Below are positions 32,123-43,642 of a stretch of DNA of 64,000 bases, one piece after another; within the stretch, counting starts at the first letter, position 1; each line of letters opens with the position of its first letter. The DNA comes from Neoceratodus forsteri. Lineage: Eukaryota > Chordata > Ceratodontiformes > Ceratodontidae. The position numbers and the translations under genes were made by a program. The notes beneath the pieces were generated by a model that saw only the letters and a list, made by a program, of their open reading frames with translations, had not been told where the DNA came from and did not search any database. The stretch lies in assembly GCA_016271365.2 (NCBI GenBank), contig CM057456.1, positions 160,072,501-160,136,500 of the forward strand, read 5' to 3'.

Positions 32123-33220
32123 AGCCCTGGACCAGGCTACCCTGAAGAAAAACATTATCAAAACGATAAAATCATGACCCCACTGAAAACAAGATAGTGC
32201 ATCTAATCTGGGACAGCCTGAGTAAATACAATGCAAAACTGTGTAAATGAAGATCCCTATTACAATGAGATATAGTATCTCCCCTGCGCTATCCAGGATA
32301 CAAAATATAGGATAAGAAATATTTAAAGGAAATCTACTCTCAACTGAACTTCACTGTATTCACTGACATAAACATATGTTTATAACATATTAGAATGCAG
32401 TATTTATTCTGAATGTTGTAGCTATGAGGATGGTTTGTACAGAGTGTGAGTGTGAGTGCTTGCTGTAGCTCAATATACTTTTTCCCAAAAAGCTTAGTAG
32501 AAAATGCCTGCTGATTGCTACATATTCAGTCTGGGTAGTTCACTGAAGACCTGGCATATGTCTGAGATTTCTTATCAGATAGTGTCTTTAGAGGTTAAAA
32601 AAAACAGTGTAAATTATCAATTTGCTGGGAAAGGGATGACATTTATGAGGTATGAATCTTTCTTGAAAGACAATACATTCCGAAGTGAAACTAGTAGCAA
32701 AAAGTTTTTTAAATGCTAAGGATTTAAATGTGCAAGTTGTTGCATTCTGAAGGGGGTAAACAAATCTCCAGTTTAACAGTCAAACAATATTTCAAAAATA
32801 TTTAACAAGCTGTTTCAGTTTCCTAATGGCATCTGATAAACAGCTTGGAGTTCTGTCTCCAACATTCTTAATAGAAAGAAGGGAGTATTTTATTTCAGTT
32901 GGCATGGAAGGATACATTGAAAAGTCCAAAACGTGTTCCACGATACTCCATTTTCCAGCTACAGATAGCAAGATGGCTGTAGGCTCTGCCCACAGCCATA
33001 ATAAAAGAACTATACTTCTCTGTAATCAATATAGAAATATAACCACAAAACAACAGGTACCACTATATGCAGTCTATGATTAAATGAAGTGATAATAGGA
33101 CAATAGTAGTACTATATGAGGCAATAATCTGATTGCTGAGTAGATACAATATGAGGCCGAAGGCTGAGTACTTTATAAGATAAAGCAATCAGATACTGCC
33201 AAGGATAGTACTAATGGTGT
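32123..33220. other. No gene seen; one dispersed repeat
   Basis: AT-rich. It holds the second copy of the TGCCTGCTGATTGCTA repeat (32502-32557). Short frames at 32504-32719 and 32826-33083 show no domains. Confidence 0.35.
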
Positions 33221-33690
33221 CCTAGAAATACAAAATCACACATACCCCCATAATGCAAATCACCACAGAATATTATGTTGGTTCAACTTTAAGCAGAAAT
33301 GCATGGTGCCAAAAGGCCTCTCTCACACAGTCTGCAAAGGGTGCCAACAGAAGACACAGACACGTGTTTCATTCTACCAGGACTCATCAGTGTGCCTCAT
33401 CTGTATGACACCCCAGTGGAATGAACCAGCTACCCTAAGTTGATCTATCTGAGTTATGTTGTGGTGAGCCCAATTAAAAAATTAAAAAAGCTAAAAGACA
33501 AAGAACCTCAGTGCGCAAGCACTGAGGCAAGGATTACCCCAAAGGGCATTGGCCGGGAAGCCAAGTTTCAAAGAAATACAAAATCAGACATACCCCCATA
33601 ATGCAAAGCATCATGGTCTGTATATGCAAATCACCACAGAATCATCATAGGGAATCATCACAGAATATTATGCTGGTGTCCTAGTTTCAC
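33221..33690 (+). repeat. Direct repeats around a short segment
   Basis: GAAATACAAAATCA followed by CATACCCCCATAATGCAAA occurs at 33226-33260 and again at 33573-33610. Both copies are followed by AAATCACCACAGAAT and ACAGAATATTATG. Between them is an ACACGTGTTTCATTCTACCA segment of the kind found near the ends of Penelope-like elements and some SINEs. The family is not identified. Confidence 0.5.
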
Positions 33691-33701
33691 TATTATGCTT
33701 C

Positions 33702-34190
33702 ATGATCTTCCCTGAATCAATCTTCACCATTGATTCTTACATATGGGTCATAGGGCATGAGGCACTTGGACCCCACGGGAGCTTTCATCCTTTAGGAAGA
33801 AAGATGTCTGGTATTGGCGCAGCCCATTCCACATGGTGCCATGCACCAGCAAATAACTGTTGCCAATTCCCTCATGCACCTCAGTTCTGTTCTTTCCACC
33901 ATCAAGTGCATATCGTGGGAACGCCTCAATTCAAAATTGTTGAACTTCAGAAATTCTGCTATGACAATGCTGAAATTTCATCTTTTAAGGTGCAGCCTTC
34001 ACTTTATTATTTTGCTCATGATGTCTGAGTCCAAGAAGAAAAGTAAAGGGGCCAAAAAAAAACTGGTTATGCATCAGTGTTCCTGTGGGAAGGCGATCGT
34101 CACCAGAATCGACATCACGTTTGCTTGATCTGTCTTGGTCAAGACCATGATACAGATTCCTAAGATAAACCAGTAATGAGGAAGGTTGGA
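33702..34190 (+). pseudogene. DIRS-type gag, N-terminal fragment
   Basis: From ATG 34021 the frame reads MSESKKKSKGAKKKLVMHQC then SCGKAIV. After a frame change HHVCLICLGQDHDTD can be read near 34115-34160, a Cys-rich motif shared with the DIRS gag proteins at 50227-50484 (CAFCLGPDHPVENCQHC) and 54840 (CLGPTSDTISCKHC). This is the start of a nucleocapsid-like gag from a third DIRS subfamily. The part before 34021 (frame 33702-34028) would be its leader. It breaks off near 34190. Confidence 0.5.
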
Positions 34191-34737
34191 TGAACACCAC
34201 TGAGACTGATATTCTTAATACTTAACAGGTTTATTGTCGCATAACACTATGAGAGCTAATGTCGCCACTTCTCCAGGCACACTGTGTTTCGTATCCGTTA
34301 AAATAATAAAACAAGTTTGTCTAAAAATCTTCCATTCCTACTGCTTTACAATGGCATCACCATGCTCCCCTTCACCAACACTCTGTGATCATGCACAGTC
34401 ACCTATTTTAGTGTCCTAGCCATGTGCACAATTGCATCTTTCTGTTAATCACAAATGAAACTCCTGCCCAACCAGAGCACGTAGTCTGACTGCACACAAG
34501 GGTTCCTGTTATACTCCCTGTATTTTACCATATATCCAAAATGTTTTCCATATAAGCACATATAGTTCTTCAAATTGTATTAGCTCTGTAGTTAATAATC
34601 AAAAATACCATCCAGTTATGATACATATAAACATATGGTTTCTAATATCCAACAAATGTACGCCCTCTAATGGGCTTTGTACCACAAGACTTTAGTGCCT
34701 GCTGATATTCTGCCTGTCAATAAACTAATTCATACTA
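34191..34737. other. No gene seen
   Basis: AT-rich, no coding signal. The end (TAATTCATAC at 34725-34736) is the 5' copy of the target site of the next SINE. Confidence 0.4.
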
Positions 34738-35314
34738 GCCCGGTGACGCTGAGGGTTGAGGTGCTGTACGCCACACCTCACGCTGCACCAACGACCTGGG
34801 ATTGGTGATGGATTTGGGTAGCCGGGGGTTGGCAGGGAAGGGAGAATAATTAGCATCCGGAGGACAGCTCTCCTCTCCCTGGGGAGGATTTCAGGGCCGC
34901 ATGGTGTTCTGATGACCCCTCAATGGACAGCGGGGGTACTACAGGTACACCAGCCAACGTAAGGGGCAGAGTGCAGCAGATGCTAGCAGGGCAGCCATGT
35001 GCAGCCGTCATTGCACGCTGCACTCTGAGAGGATCCAAGACTGAAAAACCCCTGGGAGCCGGGTGAGGTGATGGGGTGGTCTCCTGGGACAGAAACCCCC
35101 ACACATTCAATGCTGGCCACGATCTGGACCCTACCCCTTGGGGATCCTTGGCCTCCTCCTGTATGTGGTCGGCTGGAGAGGAGGGGATCCTGATACCGAT
35201 GTTTCGGTCAGAAGAGTGGTTCAGGCAGGCGGTAAAGGGGTGAAAGGTGAGCGAACCCGCCTGAGGGATGCCCCAGACTGTCAAGCGAGAAAAAGAATCT
35301 ACAAAAAAAAAAAA
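34738..35314 (+). mobile_element. tRNA-derived SINE, copy 4
   Basis: The head CCCGGTGACGCTGAGGGTTG and GCCGGGGGTTGGCAGG-type body match copy 1; the tail GCCTGAGGGATGCCCCAGACT is shared with the family. It ends in a poly(A) at about 35304-35314. TAATTCATA is found on both sides (about 34725 and 35320), giving a target-site duplication of 9-12 bp. Confidence 0.75.
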
Positions 35315-35330
35315 TTAATAATTCATATCT

Positions 35331-36523
35331 TAGCCAGGTTTATATATGTTATACCTTCTTCAGACAGTTATATTCCATCCATGGGCCATCTGGACCTCTA
35401 GACAGAAATATTCTTCTTCAGGTCATTTCAGCCAAAAACATTTAATAAGTTCCCTTTTGTACCTCAAACCTCTCAAAATTAAAAATCGTCACCTCTAAAA
35501 AAAAAAAAAAAAATCACACTTTGTAGAACTGGGCAACTGCATCCCTCTCAGTATACTGTCCTTAAATCGCTCTGTTCAAATACAAAATTCAGAGTAAGTG
35601 TGATACGCTTGTAATTCATTTGAACTTCTAGCATGGATGTGCCTGTCAAGAAAACTTACTCTGTGTTGCAGGGGAAGATGCTGTGCTGCCTAGATGACTC
35701 CTTCAGTGTCTAGGAGTGGACAGTTGGTGGTCCTGTGCAGTTCTTATACTGCACTGCAGGAAGGAGGGATGACATCATATATGACATCCCTCTGAGATAC
35801 CACCCATCTCGGCTGCTACATGGCCATGTAAACACACGCCTCTGTATGTTCCTCACTAGCTCAGAGGGAAGTGGTGATGGTGGATCACACTGAGTCTGGA
35901 GAAACTGACAAATTGCAGTGGTTCCTCTTTCAGTTCTTTTTAAACTGAAAAACATGTTTTTTCTAAAAACAGTTATAATGCCAACCACTTCTTCAAATCT
36001 CCACCTTTTAATGTTACTTATTTATTCAAAATGGAGCAAAGGTTATGGATAAGGAACGAGAGCCACCATGCCCCAGTGGTGAAATAGCTATTCCCTACAA
36101 GTTTGCTGTTACTTACTATAATCATATGATAAGCCTTTGGTCCAGTGGTCCCTATTAGGCAGTACCGTAGCAGAGTGATAGGATACTCATAGGCACACTA
36201 AGCTATCCCCTTCTCCACAAATCTTCCCTCTGCACCTACCCCCCACCCCCTCATTCCACCCCACCACCCTTCCCTCAGCACCCCCAGTTTTGGGTCTGTG
36301 TCCCTAAACAACAGACAAGTTATATTTCACTGACTATTGTGAATAGAATGACCACTAACCCTGTCAATTGAATGTAAGGTATGATCTCAGTACCACTTCA
36401 GGAGTTGCAGCAAGGTGTCGAGAGCACCTTTCTGTCTTATAATTTCACACCAGAGGAACAAGAACAGGTACTGGCTTTACTCCATCAAGAAAAATTGGAC
36501 TGACACTACTAGTAATAAATAGA
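35331..36523. other. No gene seen
   Basis: Contains an A-run (about 35496-35512) and a C-rich polypyrimidine stretch (36235-36280). No family or domain is recognised; small open frames have no similarity I can see. Confidence 0.4.
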
Positions 36524-36645
36524 GAATATTGAATAGGCAAGTGTGTGTTATGGATTTTTTTACACACCCAAGGTGTGTGGTGACCACTCAAAGTTTATGG
36601 GTGTGTAAAAAAATCCTTCAACACACACTTGCATATTCTTTATTT
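36524..36645. repeat. Short foldback/MITE, arms about 50 bp
   Basis: GCAAGTGTGTGTTATGGATT on the left is mirrored by AATCCTTCAACACACACTTG on the right; both arms contain seven-base A/T runs next to ACACACCC/GGGTGTGT. The loop is very short (near 36580-36590). Confidence 0.8.
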
Positions 36646-36923
36646 TTTATAATTGCTGGTGCATGGACTTCCAGTGTCGACAGTGGAGCCGAGGGCAAGT
36701 AACTGAGGGTCCCTCACTGAAGTGTGACCGAGCAGTGCTCACTCCTGTGAACAGCGTACTATACAACCTATGGAAACAGCAGTATTGAGTGTAAAAATTA
36801 CCTCAGTTCCATTACTAAAGATCACTTTTCCTACTTTGCTATGAAAGAAGCGGCCCCCGAATGTAAAGTGAGGAAAGCGGGTGACTCGGCAGCTTCAGAA
36901 GACTCGACGCAAGTGTTACTGGC

Positions 36924-37403
36924 ATGTGGCAGGATCAAAAAGTGAATGACAGGCCAGCACTGCGTATGCCGTTCCCGACTGCATCTCAGGAATACCTGAT
37001 GCAACTCATTGCAAACATTCACACAAGATTTGAGTCAACTTCAATGGAGCTGCTGCATAACTTAAATGTTCTTCTAAATCATATGTGTCTCCCTGATGAC
37101 TCCAAGATAATGGACCATGGACTGCAGGAACTCAAGGATGTTTGCACTTATTTCCAAGACACAACCTTTCAAGAAGAAACACTGCCAGCACTTATTGACC
37201 AAGACAGGGCTGAGAAAGATTACAGACAAGTCAAATTTGTTCTGAAATCAAAAAAAGGACTGACTTTGCTCAGCAGTGTCTGCCAAGACTTAATTGAGAA
37301 CTATATGGATGTATTCCCAGATTGTCATAATGGCCAAGATTTTACTTGTCACCTGTTACATCAGTGGCATGTGAAAGAGGGTTTTCAGTACAAAACAAAA
37401 TAA
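36924..37403 (+). pseudogene. hAT-type transposase C-terminal fragment
   Basis: The 159-residue frame contains IANIHTRFESTSMELLHNLN, GLQELKDVCTYF and LPALIDQDRAEKDYRQVKFV. This pattern recalls the helical C-terminal part of hAT-derived proteins of the ZNF862/KIAA1586 kind (order: helix with FE..S/LL, HG.QEL..L...F, then D...A...Y/F...K). Such proteins derive from DNA transposases with an RNase H-like core; the catalytic Asp-Asp-Glu residues lie upstream and are not here. The frame ends GFQYKTK and a stop at 37401. It could be an exon of a domesticated gene, but no splice context is clear. I rate relic more likely. Confidence 0.5.
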
Positions 37404-38327
37404 AAACAAAAGGCAGATGTTCCCTAAAGGCTGACACTGATCAAACTCATGTGGATTTCACAAGAAGGAGCTGAAGTTGAAGATTATGACACTCATCTAG
37501 CACTTAAGAAATGTAAGGCCATAAGACTGCGCAGAAAATAATTATGTTTTTGAACTGTATTAAATTGTGCTTGTGTTTTTAGTTTCAAAGGCACAGCAGA
37601 CTGACGTGACACAGAGACAGATAGCTTGATGGCAACATGGGCACAGTAGAGAAGATAAGAGTTACAAATTTCATGTTTGTTCTAGAAGGGAGGTGGGTGG
37701 GGTAGGGGTGGGGGTGCTACAGTAATTATAGCCTAAGGCCAATTCTGCCTCTGTTTGGTGGGGAATGGGTAGGATTATCAAGATTCAATAGTAGTTACAC
37801 ATTTCAATGTGGGTGAGTGGCTGGCCATTAACATTAACATTAATTATAAACTCTATTCTGCTTATAATTACTGCATTGGGTTTTTATAGGTGGGGTAGGG
37901 TAATAGTCTAACAAGTTCAGTAAGGGGCTGGGGGTGGCATAAAATAAGTATAATAACTGGGGAGCATTTTCTCCCATTGAGAAACCCAGTTAAAATTCGC
38001 CATTATAACCTGTGGGTTATAACGGTGAATGTACGCCAGGTTTCTCTCGCACTGAGCATGCGCAGCTCTTTCACTCCTCGGTTCCGGCTGCCATTCCCCA
38101 GCTGTACACAGTTCACTGCACTCAGAGTCAGCAGCGGTAAGTTATTTTTAAAACATTAAACAACTGGGCAACATTTTTTTATAGCAGCTGGGTAAGAGAA
38201 AAAAACAAAAATGAGCAATTGTTTTTCTAGCGAGCCATGGACTGCACTGAAACACGACTGGTTTGCAGCTCAGTAGAAATATCTTTATTTTATATAGTTG
38301 CTGTGGTGAGAAAACACTCCCCAACAA
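37404..38327. other. No gene seen
   Basis: Contains G-rich GGGGTGGGGG runs (37690-37715) and AT-rich stretches; no domain. A polyadenylation-like signal is not clear after the hAT fragment. Confidence 0.35.
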
Positions 38328-38500
38328 TTATATAAAATATGGGGTGGTATGTATAATGAGAGTTTACACACACCCTCATTGGGGGATGCATTTCATAAAT
38401 CACTTGGGCTGTACCCTCGGGGTTTATGAAATGCATCCCACAACGACGGTGTGTGTAAAATCTCATTATACACACCACCTCATACTTTATTCTCCATAAA
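38328..38500. repeat. Palindromic MITE-like element, arms about 75 bp
   Basis: The left arm GTATGTATAATGAGAGTTTA and GGATGCATTTCATAAA pairs with right TTTATGAAATGCATCC and TCTCATTATACACACCACC. The loop is about 38401-38421. No coding capacity. Confidence 0.85.
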
Positions 38501-39719
38501 ATAATCTCCACTGTGACTCTTATCTGGTTATGGGAGGTCAGGATAAATTGTCTAATGTAACTGTAACCCTCTGATCCTTCCACAGTTGCTGTCTACAACA
38601 GTGACTTCTTTCTCATCAACAAATTTACCACACAGAACAGTTAAGAAATGTGCAGGAGAGCTTGGTGGAGAGGTTAGGGGCAGGAGGGTGCTTAGGAGAA
38701 GTTATAGGCAGGATGATCGCAGGGGTGTAACCACGGCTAAAAGGTTTGGGGGGACATGGCTCCACCTAGCCATTTGCGCCAACACCAATACCACTGGCTA
38801 TGGAGCACAGAGATAGACAGAAGACTGCATTATGTTTATAATTAATTTGTTGCAAGACAAAGGATAGAAAGAGAAAAGTCTTGTGAGTCACAAATTTATT
38901 ATGGTCTATTTTACTAGGAAAAACACAATCAATTTTTGCCAGTGGCAGCATGGTGGTCCCAGTGTGTGTGTGTGTGTGTGTGGGGGGCAGGCAGGTTTAA
39001 CTGTATGAAAGGCAGAGGCAGAACATTGAGAAAGGGCTTAAGTGGCACATCTTAGGTGGTGGGCACTGAGCCTTAATTCCTATGACATGCTGAAGCTGCC
39101 AAGGATACCATTGTAGCATTTATGTGAGGTACAAATTAAGGCAGGTAACCTGCTAGTTTTGCTCGGTGTCTGGTGAGGCCCCAGTCTGTAGTCAATTCAG
39201 AAGATGTACCAGCCTTTAAGTTAATGTTTTTAAAATAGGAATCTTCAACAATGATTTATAATATCTTTATATGTACAGTTTGAATGCCTCTCGTGGTTAT
39301 AAGACTTTCTTTTAAAGTCCTTTTGTGCTAGAACTGCTCAGCTTCACTTCACAGTTTTGTCACCCGAAGAACTTGAGACCACAAGAGACACATAACTGTA
39401 CATACATATAAACGTATATTACTGGTTTGAGCAACTAGAGATGCTATGGTAGGTGGGAAAGCTTTACTCTGTAAATAAACTGGAGATGGCAATGGAGAGG
39501 CTGAAATAGATCAACAATCACCACCTCGCTCTCATACATGCGACAGCAGCTTATTAACATGTTCAGCTGCTTTCTTTTATGTATTGAAGCTGTATAGTTC
39601 TTGATTAATGAATGGGAATGAATGTGATGTTGGATCTATGCTTCTAAACTATTTACAACAGTCACCCTCACTTAGGTAACTACAAATACATACCAGCTTC
39701 AGCCTGGATGCGCTGTCCT
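38501..39719. other. No gene; short minisatellite motif and a TG microsatellite
   Basis: At 38645-38730 a GTGCAGGAGAGCTTGG motif and GGAGAAGTTATAGGCAGG recur as in the array at 52450-53130. A (GT)n run is at 38962-38982. The rest shows no coding or repeat signal I recognise. Confidence 0.5.
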
Positions 39720-39962
39720 CCACACAGGGATAGAGTAGTTGCCATATTGGTCCTTGTAAGAACAGATCCAGAAGCAGATGGCTTGATATCTATTATTGGA
39801 CCAACATAGATGCTATAAAAAGAAAACAATGTCTAAGCTTTCAGACCAAGCAAGTCCTTCCTCGTACTCTGATGAACATCTATGTTTTCTGTTTGTAACA
39901 TCTATGTTGGTCCAATAAAAGGTATCAAACTATTTGCTTCTGGTTCTGTCCACACAGGGAAT
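39720..39962. repeat. Penelope-like element tails in inverted pair
   Basis: CATCTATGTTGGTCCAATAA followed by AGGTATCAAACTATTTGCTT on plus (39889-39935) is mirrored by the reverse sequence at 39745-39815. The stem between reads AAGCTTTCAGACC next to GGTCTGAAAGCTT-type sequence. The AAAGCTTA...CAATAAA arrangement is that of Penelope-like retroelement ends. No Penelope reverse transcriptase is present. Confidence 0.5.
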
Positions 39963-40069
39963 AACAGTGCAGTACAATATATCAGTGAAGGGGACTTTTT
40001 ACATTTTGGACTTGACAAAGAGAGCAGCAGCCTGCAGAATTGCTTGCTGTGGCTCTCTCTCTCTCATAT

Positions 40070-40071
<2 letters not shown>

Positions 40072-40132
<61 letters not shown>
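40072..40132. repeat. (TG)n(TA)n microsatellite
   Basis: TGTG repeats followed by about 23 TA dinucleotides. The open frame across it is not a gene. Confidence 0.95.
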
Positions 40133-40133
<1 letters not shown>

Positions 40134-40879
40134 TGTAGTCTAAATTGAAGCCTCCCATACAAGAAAGGTCAGATCAAGCACCTGGACTAATAATAAAATG
40201 GCCACTTGTTGAGAATCAAGTACACTGACCATAGGAGCCTAGCTACGAAAACTGTACAGACTTAACATCACCAATTCTCCAGAGATATATATATTATGTG
40301 CACATGGTCTGGATCTTTCAGCGTCTGCCTGCATCTACCACATAACCTAATTCACTTGAAATAAATACCCAAACTCATTATCTCACACTGAGGCAGACAT
40401 AACACATGACAGCTTGACACCGAACAGACAGACGCTTTCTAAGAAAGGTATAGTATAGCCACAGTCTGCAGATCCAGTTGTTGTAAATTTGATACTCTCT
40501 TCTCTCTTTCTCTAAAATGAAATGGCCAGTGTGTATGATAAAATAGCAGGCAAAGTACAACCTTAAAAGAAAAGTCAGATTTTATCTGCTCACATGAACT
40601 CTAGTGAATTGTGTATTTAAGACTACATGGCATGTGTCCCTTTTCCAGGACCCTCACCTATGCTGAAAAACTGTCAACTTTCTGCCAGTAAGGCAGACAA
40701 GTAAGTAAGGAAGTAAGGTTAGGAAACAAAGTTGTGAACCTATATAACCAGCACAGAAACATAGACATTGCCAGCAGAAAAAGACCAGTGGTCCATCAAG
40801 TTTGCTTGAACAGGTCTCTTCTACCTCACCCCTTGACCTAATGTTCTGGTGAGGATAGCAGACCTGAGCCTGTCTAAAT
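40133..40879. other. No gene seen
   Basis: No coding or recognised repeat signal apart from short AT-rich runs. Confidence 0.4.
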
Positions 40880-40975
40880 CCCACAACTACCACTTGCATT
40901 GCATACGATGTGACCCTGAGCAAGTCACTTAACCTCCCTGTGCTGCTGAGTCACACCTAGAAACATTCTAAAATA
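40880..40975 (+). mobile_element. MIR-like SINE, core fragment
   Basis: TGTGACCCTGAGCAAGTCAC followed by TTAACCTCCCTGTGC is the conserved segment of MIR-type SINEs in sense orientation. The tRNA head is not recognisable upstream of 40880. Confidence 0.6.
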
Positions 40976-40999
40976 AAGTAAAATGAAACAATTTGTCAA

Positions 41000-41465
41000 T
41001 GCCGAATATTGTCTCACTGGCATTGGCATTGGTAGTGCCGGAGTTAGAGACGCATAATAGGAATGGCAGCGAAGTACTGAAGTGACGCCAACCCCACCCC
41101 CACCCTGTAGAGACCAACAGGCATTGGGGGTGTGCCTCTGGGTCATCGGCTATAACGCTCATGCCATTGTACCTCACCCTACTCTGTAGACACTGACAAG
41201 TGTCGTGGTGTGATTTGGGGTCATTGGGCATTATACTTACCCCATTCTATAAGAAAATATGCTGAGGTGGGTGCAGTATACGAGAATGGGGTGAACTTTG
41301 TGGCTGAACACTGCAAGGCACACCATGATGCCTGTCACTGGCTGCAGGGTGGGGTGGGGGTGGAAAGGCGTGAGCATTACAGATGATGATCTCAAGTCAC
41401 AACCCTGACTCCTGTCAGTCTGTACAGGGTGGGGTGCCAAAGCTGGAAACCGTAACACCGTAGTT
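41000..41465. repeat. Foldback with two inverted pairs
   Basis: The left side (CCACCCCCACCCTGTAGAGACC; CTCACCCTACTCTGTAGACACTG) pairs with the right side read in reverse (CACCCCACCCTGTACAGAC; CCACCCCACCCTGCAGCCAGTG). The centre around 41240-41290 is CCCATTCTATAAG against CGAGAATGGG. The arms therefore carry two tandem units each. No gene. Confidence 0.75.
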
Positions 41466-41484
41466 GTGTGTTGGTGCTTTCACT

Positions 41485-42290
41485 CCAAATTTTCAACATA
41501 GACTTTTTGTGACACCACCTCACGAAGAGCGGCACAATCAGTTTGTAAGTCGAAAGGTGGTTTTGCACAGCAGCTATAACATTTGGCAACACAGGAACGA
41601 AAACACATTTTGGGCAGGAACATGGAACATGACAACTGTATTGTTCATGAGAAGGCATACAAAAATGGCAACGTTGAAAATCTGGAGTGAAAATATTACA
41701 GATTCACGAAGTTACGGGCGTGTGTGGAAGCTGCGCAAAGCACACTCGTAAAACACTCAATTTATGGACTTTCGTCACCAAATTTTCAACATAGGCATTT
41801 TAGGACCTCTGCTCATGAACAGTGTCACTGTCATTTTCATAATCTGTCCCGAACACTGATTTCCCACAGTGACCGCGCTATTCTGCGCCGAAGTGCGAAA
41901 ACACATTTCAGCCAGGATGTGAAAAATGACAGCTGTGCTGTTCATAAGGAGGTGTAGAAAAATGCAAATGTTGAAAATCTGGGGTGAAAATATTGCAAAT
42001 TCGCGAAGTTACGAGCGTGCATAGAAACTGCGCAACACACACTCGTAAAAGTAATTTTTTGGATTTTTTTCCACCAAATTTGCAACATAGGCTTTTTGAG
42101 ACCCCACCTCATGAACACTGGCACTGTCGTTTCATTAATCGGTCCCAAAAGATGATTCCGTATAGTGACCTAAAATCAGCTTTCAGGGCCGATTAACGCC
42201 ATGACAGTGGCAGAATTCATGAGGAGGGGTCCCAAAAACCCCATGTTAAAAATGTGGTGCCAAAATTCCCAAAATGCCTGAGATATGCAT
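41485..42290 (+). repeat. Satellite-like array, period about 295 bp, with internal palindromes
   Basis: CCAAATTTTCAACATAG (or one-base variants) starts at 41485, 41778 and 42074. Within each unit the reverse motif GTTGAAAATCTGGAGTGAAA or GTTGAAAATCTGGGGTGAAA lies about 200 bp later, so each unit is itself an inverted repeat. A conserved CGAAGTTACGAGCGTG/CGAAGTTACGGGCGTG segment (41707, 42005) joins units. The last unit ends with the inverted GGTGCCAAAATTCCC at about 42260. Open frames follow the repeat. Confidence 0.85.
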
Positions 42291-42635
42291 CAAAGTTGAA
42301 AAAACCCTATTTATTCCATTATACAGTTTACGGCATTTCCTCAGTTCGCGGTCAGCTTTGAAGAGCAGGCGTGTTCCCGGTCAACCCGGTCGTCGCCAGA
42401 CTCTGCTGAGTAAGTATGGGGTGAGGGGTGTGGGGAGATGGGGTGCACAGTGGGTGGGCGCGGGTTGTGGGAGGGGGCAGGGAGACCACCGAGGGACGCG
42501 TTTATTTTCCCACAGGTAAAACAACAAAAAAAACATTCCTGGACCGTTTTTTCTTTGACAGGGAATGTGGCACGCTGGGGTGGGCTCCCAGAGTGCCACG
42601 GAGCTCATCAGAGTCTTACTGGGGGGGCAGCTGTA
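42291..42635. other. GC-rich stretch without a supported gene
   Basis: G-rich (GGTGTGGGGAGATGGGGTG) with frames on both strands that show no domain. CpG content is locally higher than in the neighbours. Confidence 0.35.
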
Positions 42636-42850
42636 GCTGACGGGGGATTGGGTACCCCCGTCGGCACACAACAAAAGGGGAGGCCACATTATGCCGACAG
42701 GGATTGGGCACCCCGTCGGCACAAAATAAAAGCGGGGGGGTAACATGATGCCGACAGGGCTTAGGCACCCCCGTCAGCACACAGCAAATGCGGGAGGGAG
42801 GTTACATAATGCCGATAGGGAGTGGGCTCCCCCGTCGGCATTGTGACAGG
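42636..42850 (+). repeat. Hairpin minisatellite, four units of about 57-61 bp
   Basis: TGCCGACAGGGATTGGG followed by CACCCCGTCGGCAC forms a stem; unit starts are at 42636, 42692, 42749 and 42810. Each unit is a hairpin followed by a CAAAANAAAAGNGGGGGGG-type spacer, ending CACATTATG-like. Confidence 0.9.
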
Positions 42851-43527
42851 TGACTGCCACCGCCGCCTGCTGCCATGTTGCCTGCATGTCGGGAGGTGTG
42901 TTGTGGTCACACTGCATGAGAGCTTTGCTCTCATTGCAGCAGACCTTTTCTCAGATCTGGTGGCTTCATTAGGGTATGCAAGGTGTCGGCCCCTGCTTCT
43001 GGCTGATTGGGGAATGAGGGACGCACCTACTGATGCGTGTCCTGCATTCGCCCAACAGTGGCCGTGCCTACAAATCTGCTAGTACTGCAGTATGTTGCCT
43101 GCGCATGTGCACGAGCCAACATAAAAAGAATCTAGCATGGAAGTAGGGGGTGAGCTACTACCTATATCTAGCCAATGCATGATGTCATTGTGACACCTCA
43201 CTGGGGACAGGTTTGGGCTGACTATACTTAAGTCTGTGTCAATGCCCCATGTACATCAGAGAGAAGTCCAGAAGGGAGACCCTGCTGAGTGTGACTCTCT
43301 TCACCTGAGTTACCACTGGGAGGGGGATCACACAACAGTAGCTGCCATGAAGAGCCGTTCTCAAACTCTTTGCACGTCTCCTGGTTACTGTGTTCTGTCT
43401 CTTGCCATTATCAATTAAGTTCCCCTCCCTACACCACTAATGCATTGTCACTTTTTTCTTATGGAGGATGACCCTTGCTGAAATGCAGTATCTCATTTTC
43501 AGTCGAGTGAAGGTTGTACTCATGTAT
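42851..43527. other. No gene seen
   Basis: Moderate GC, a 60-codon frame at 43236-43418 without features. No repeat family recognised. Confidence 0.35.
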
Positions 43528-43642
43528 GCACCTTAAGTAACTCGCTCAGTCACGCAGAGAGTAAGTGGCTATATTAGGATTTGAACCTGACTCTCTGGGT
43601 TCCTGAACATGTGTTCTAACAACAGCCTGTTCAGACTCCACT
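43528..43642 (-). mobile_element. MIR-like SINE, diverged
   Basis: Plus-strand TTAAGTAACTCGCTCAGTCA and GGATTTGAACCTGACTCTCT are the reverse complement of the MIR core and B-box. More diverged than the copies at 31590 and 53770. Confidence 0.55.

Noticed and set aside
39882..40148. Open frame ending in alternating Tyr-Ile
   Set aside because: The tail is the TA microsatellite.
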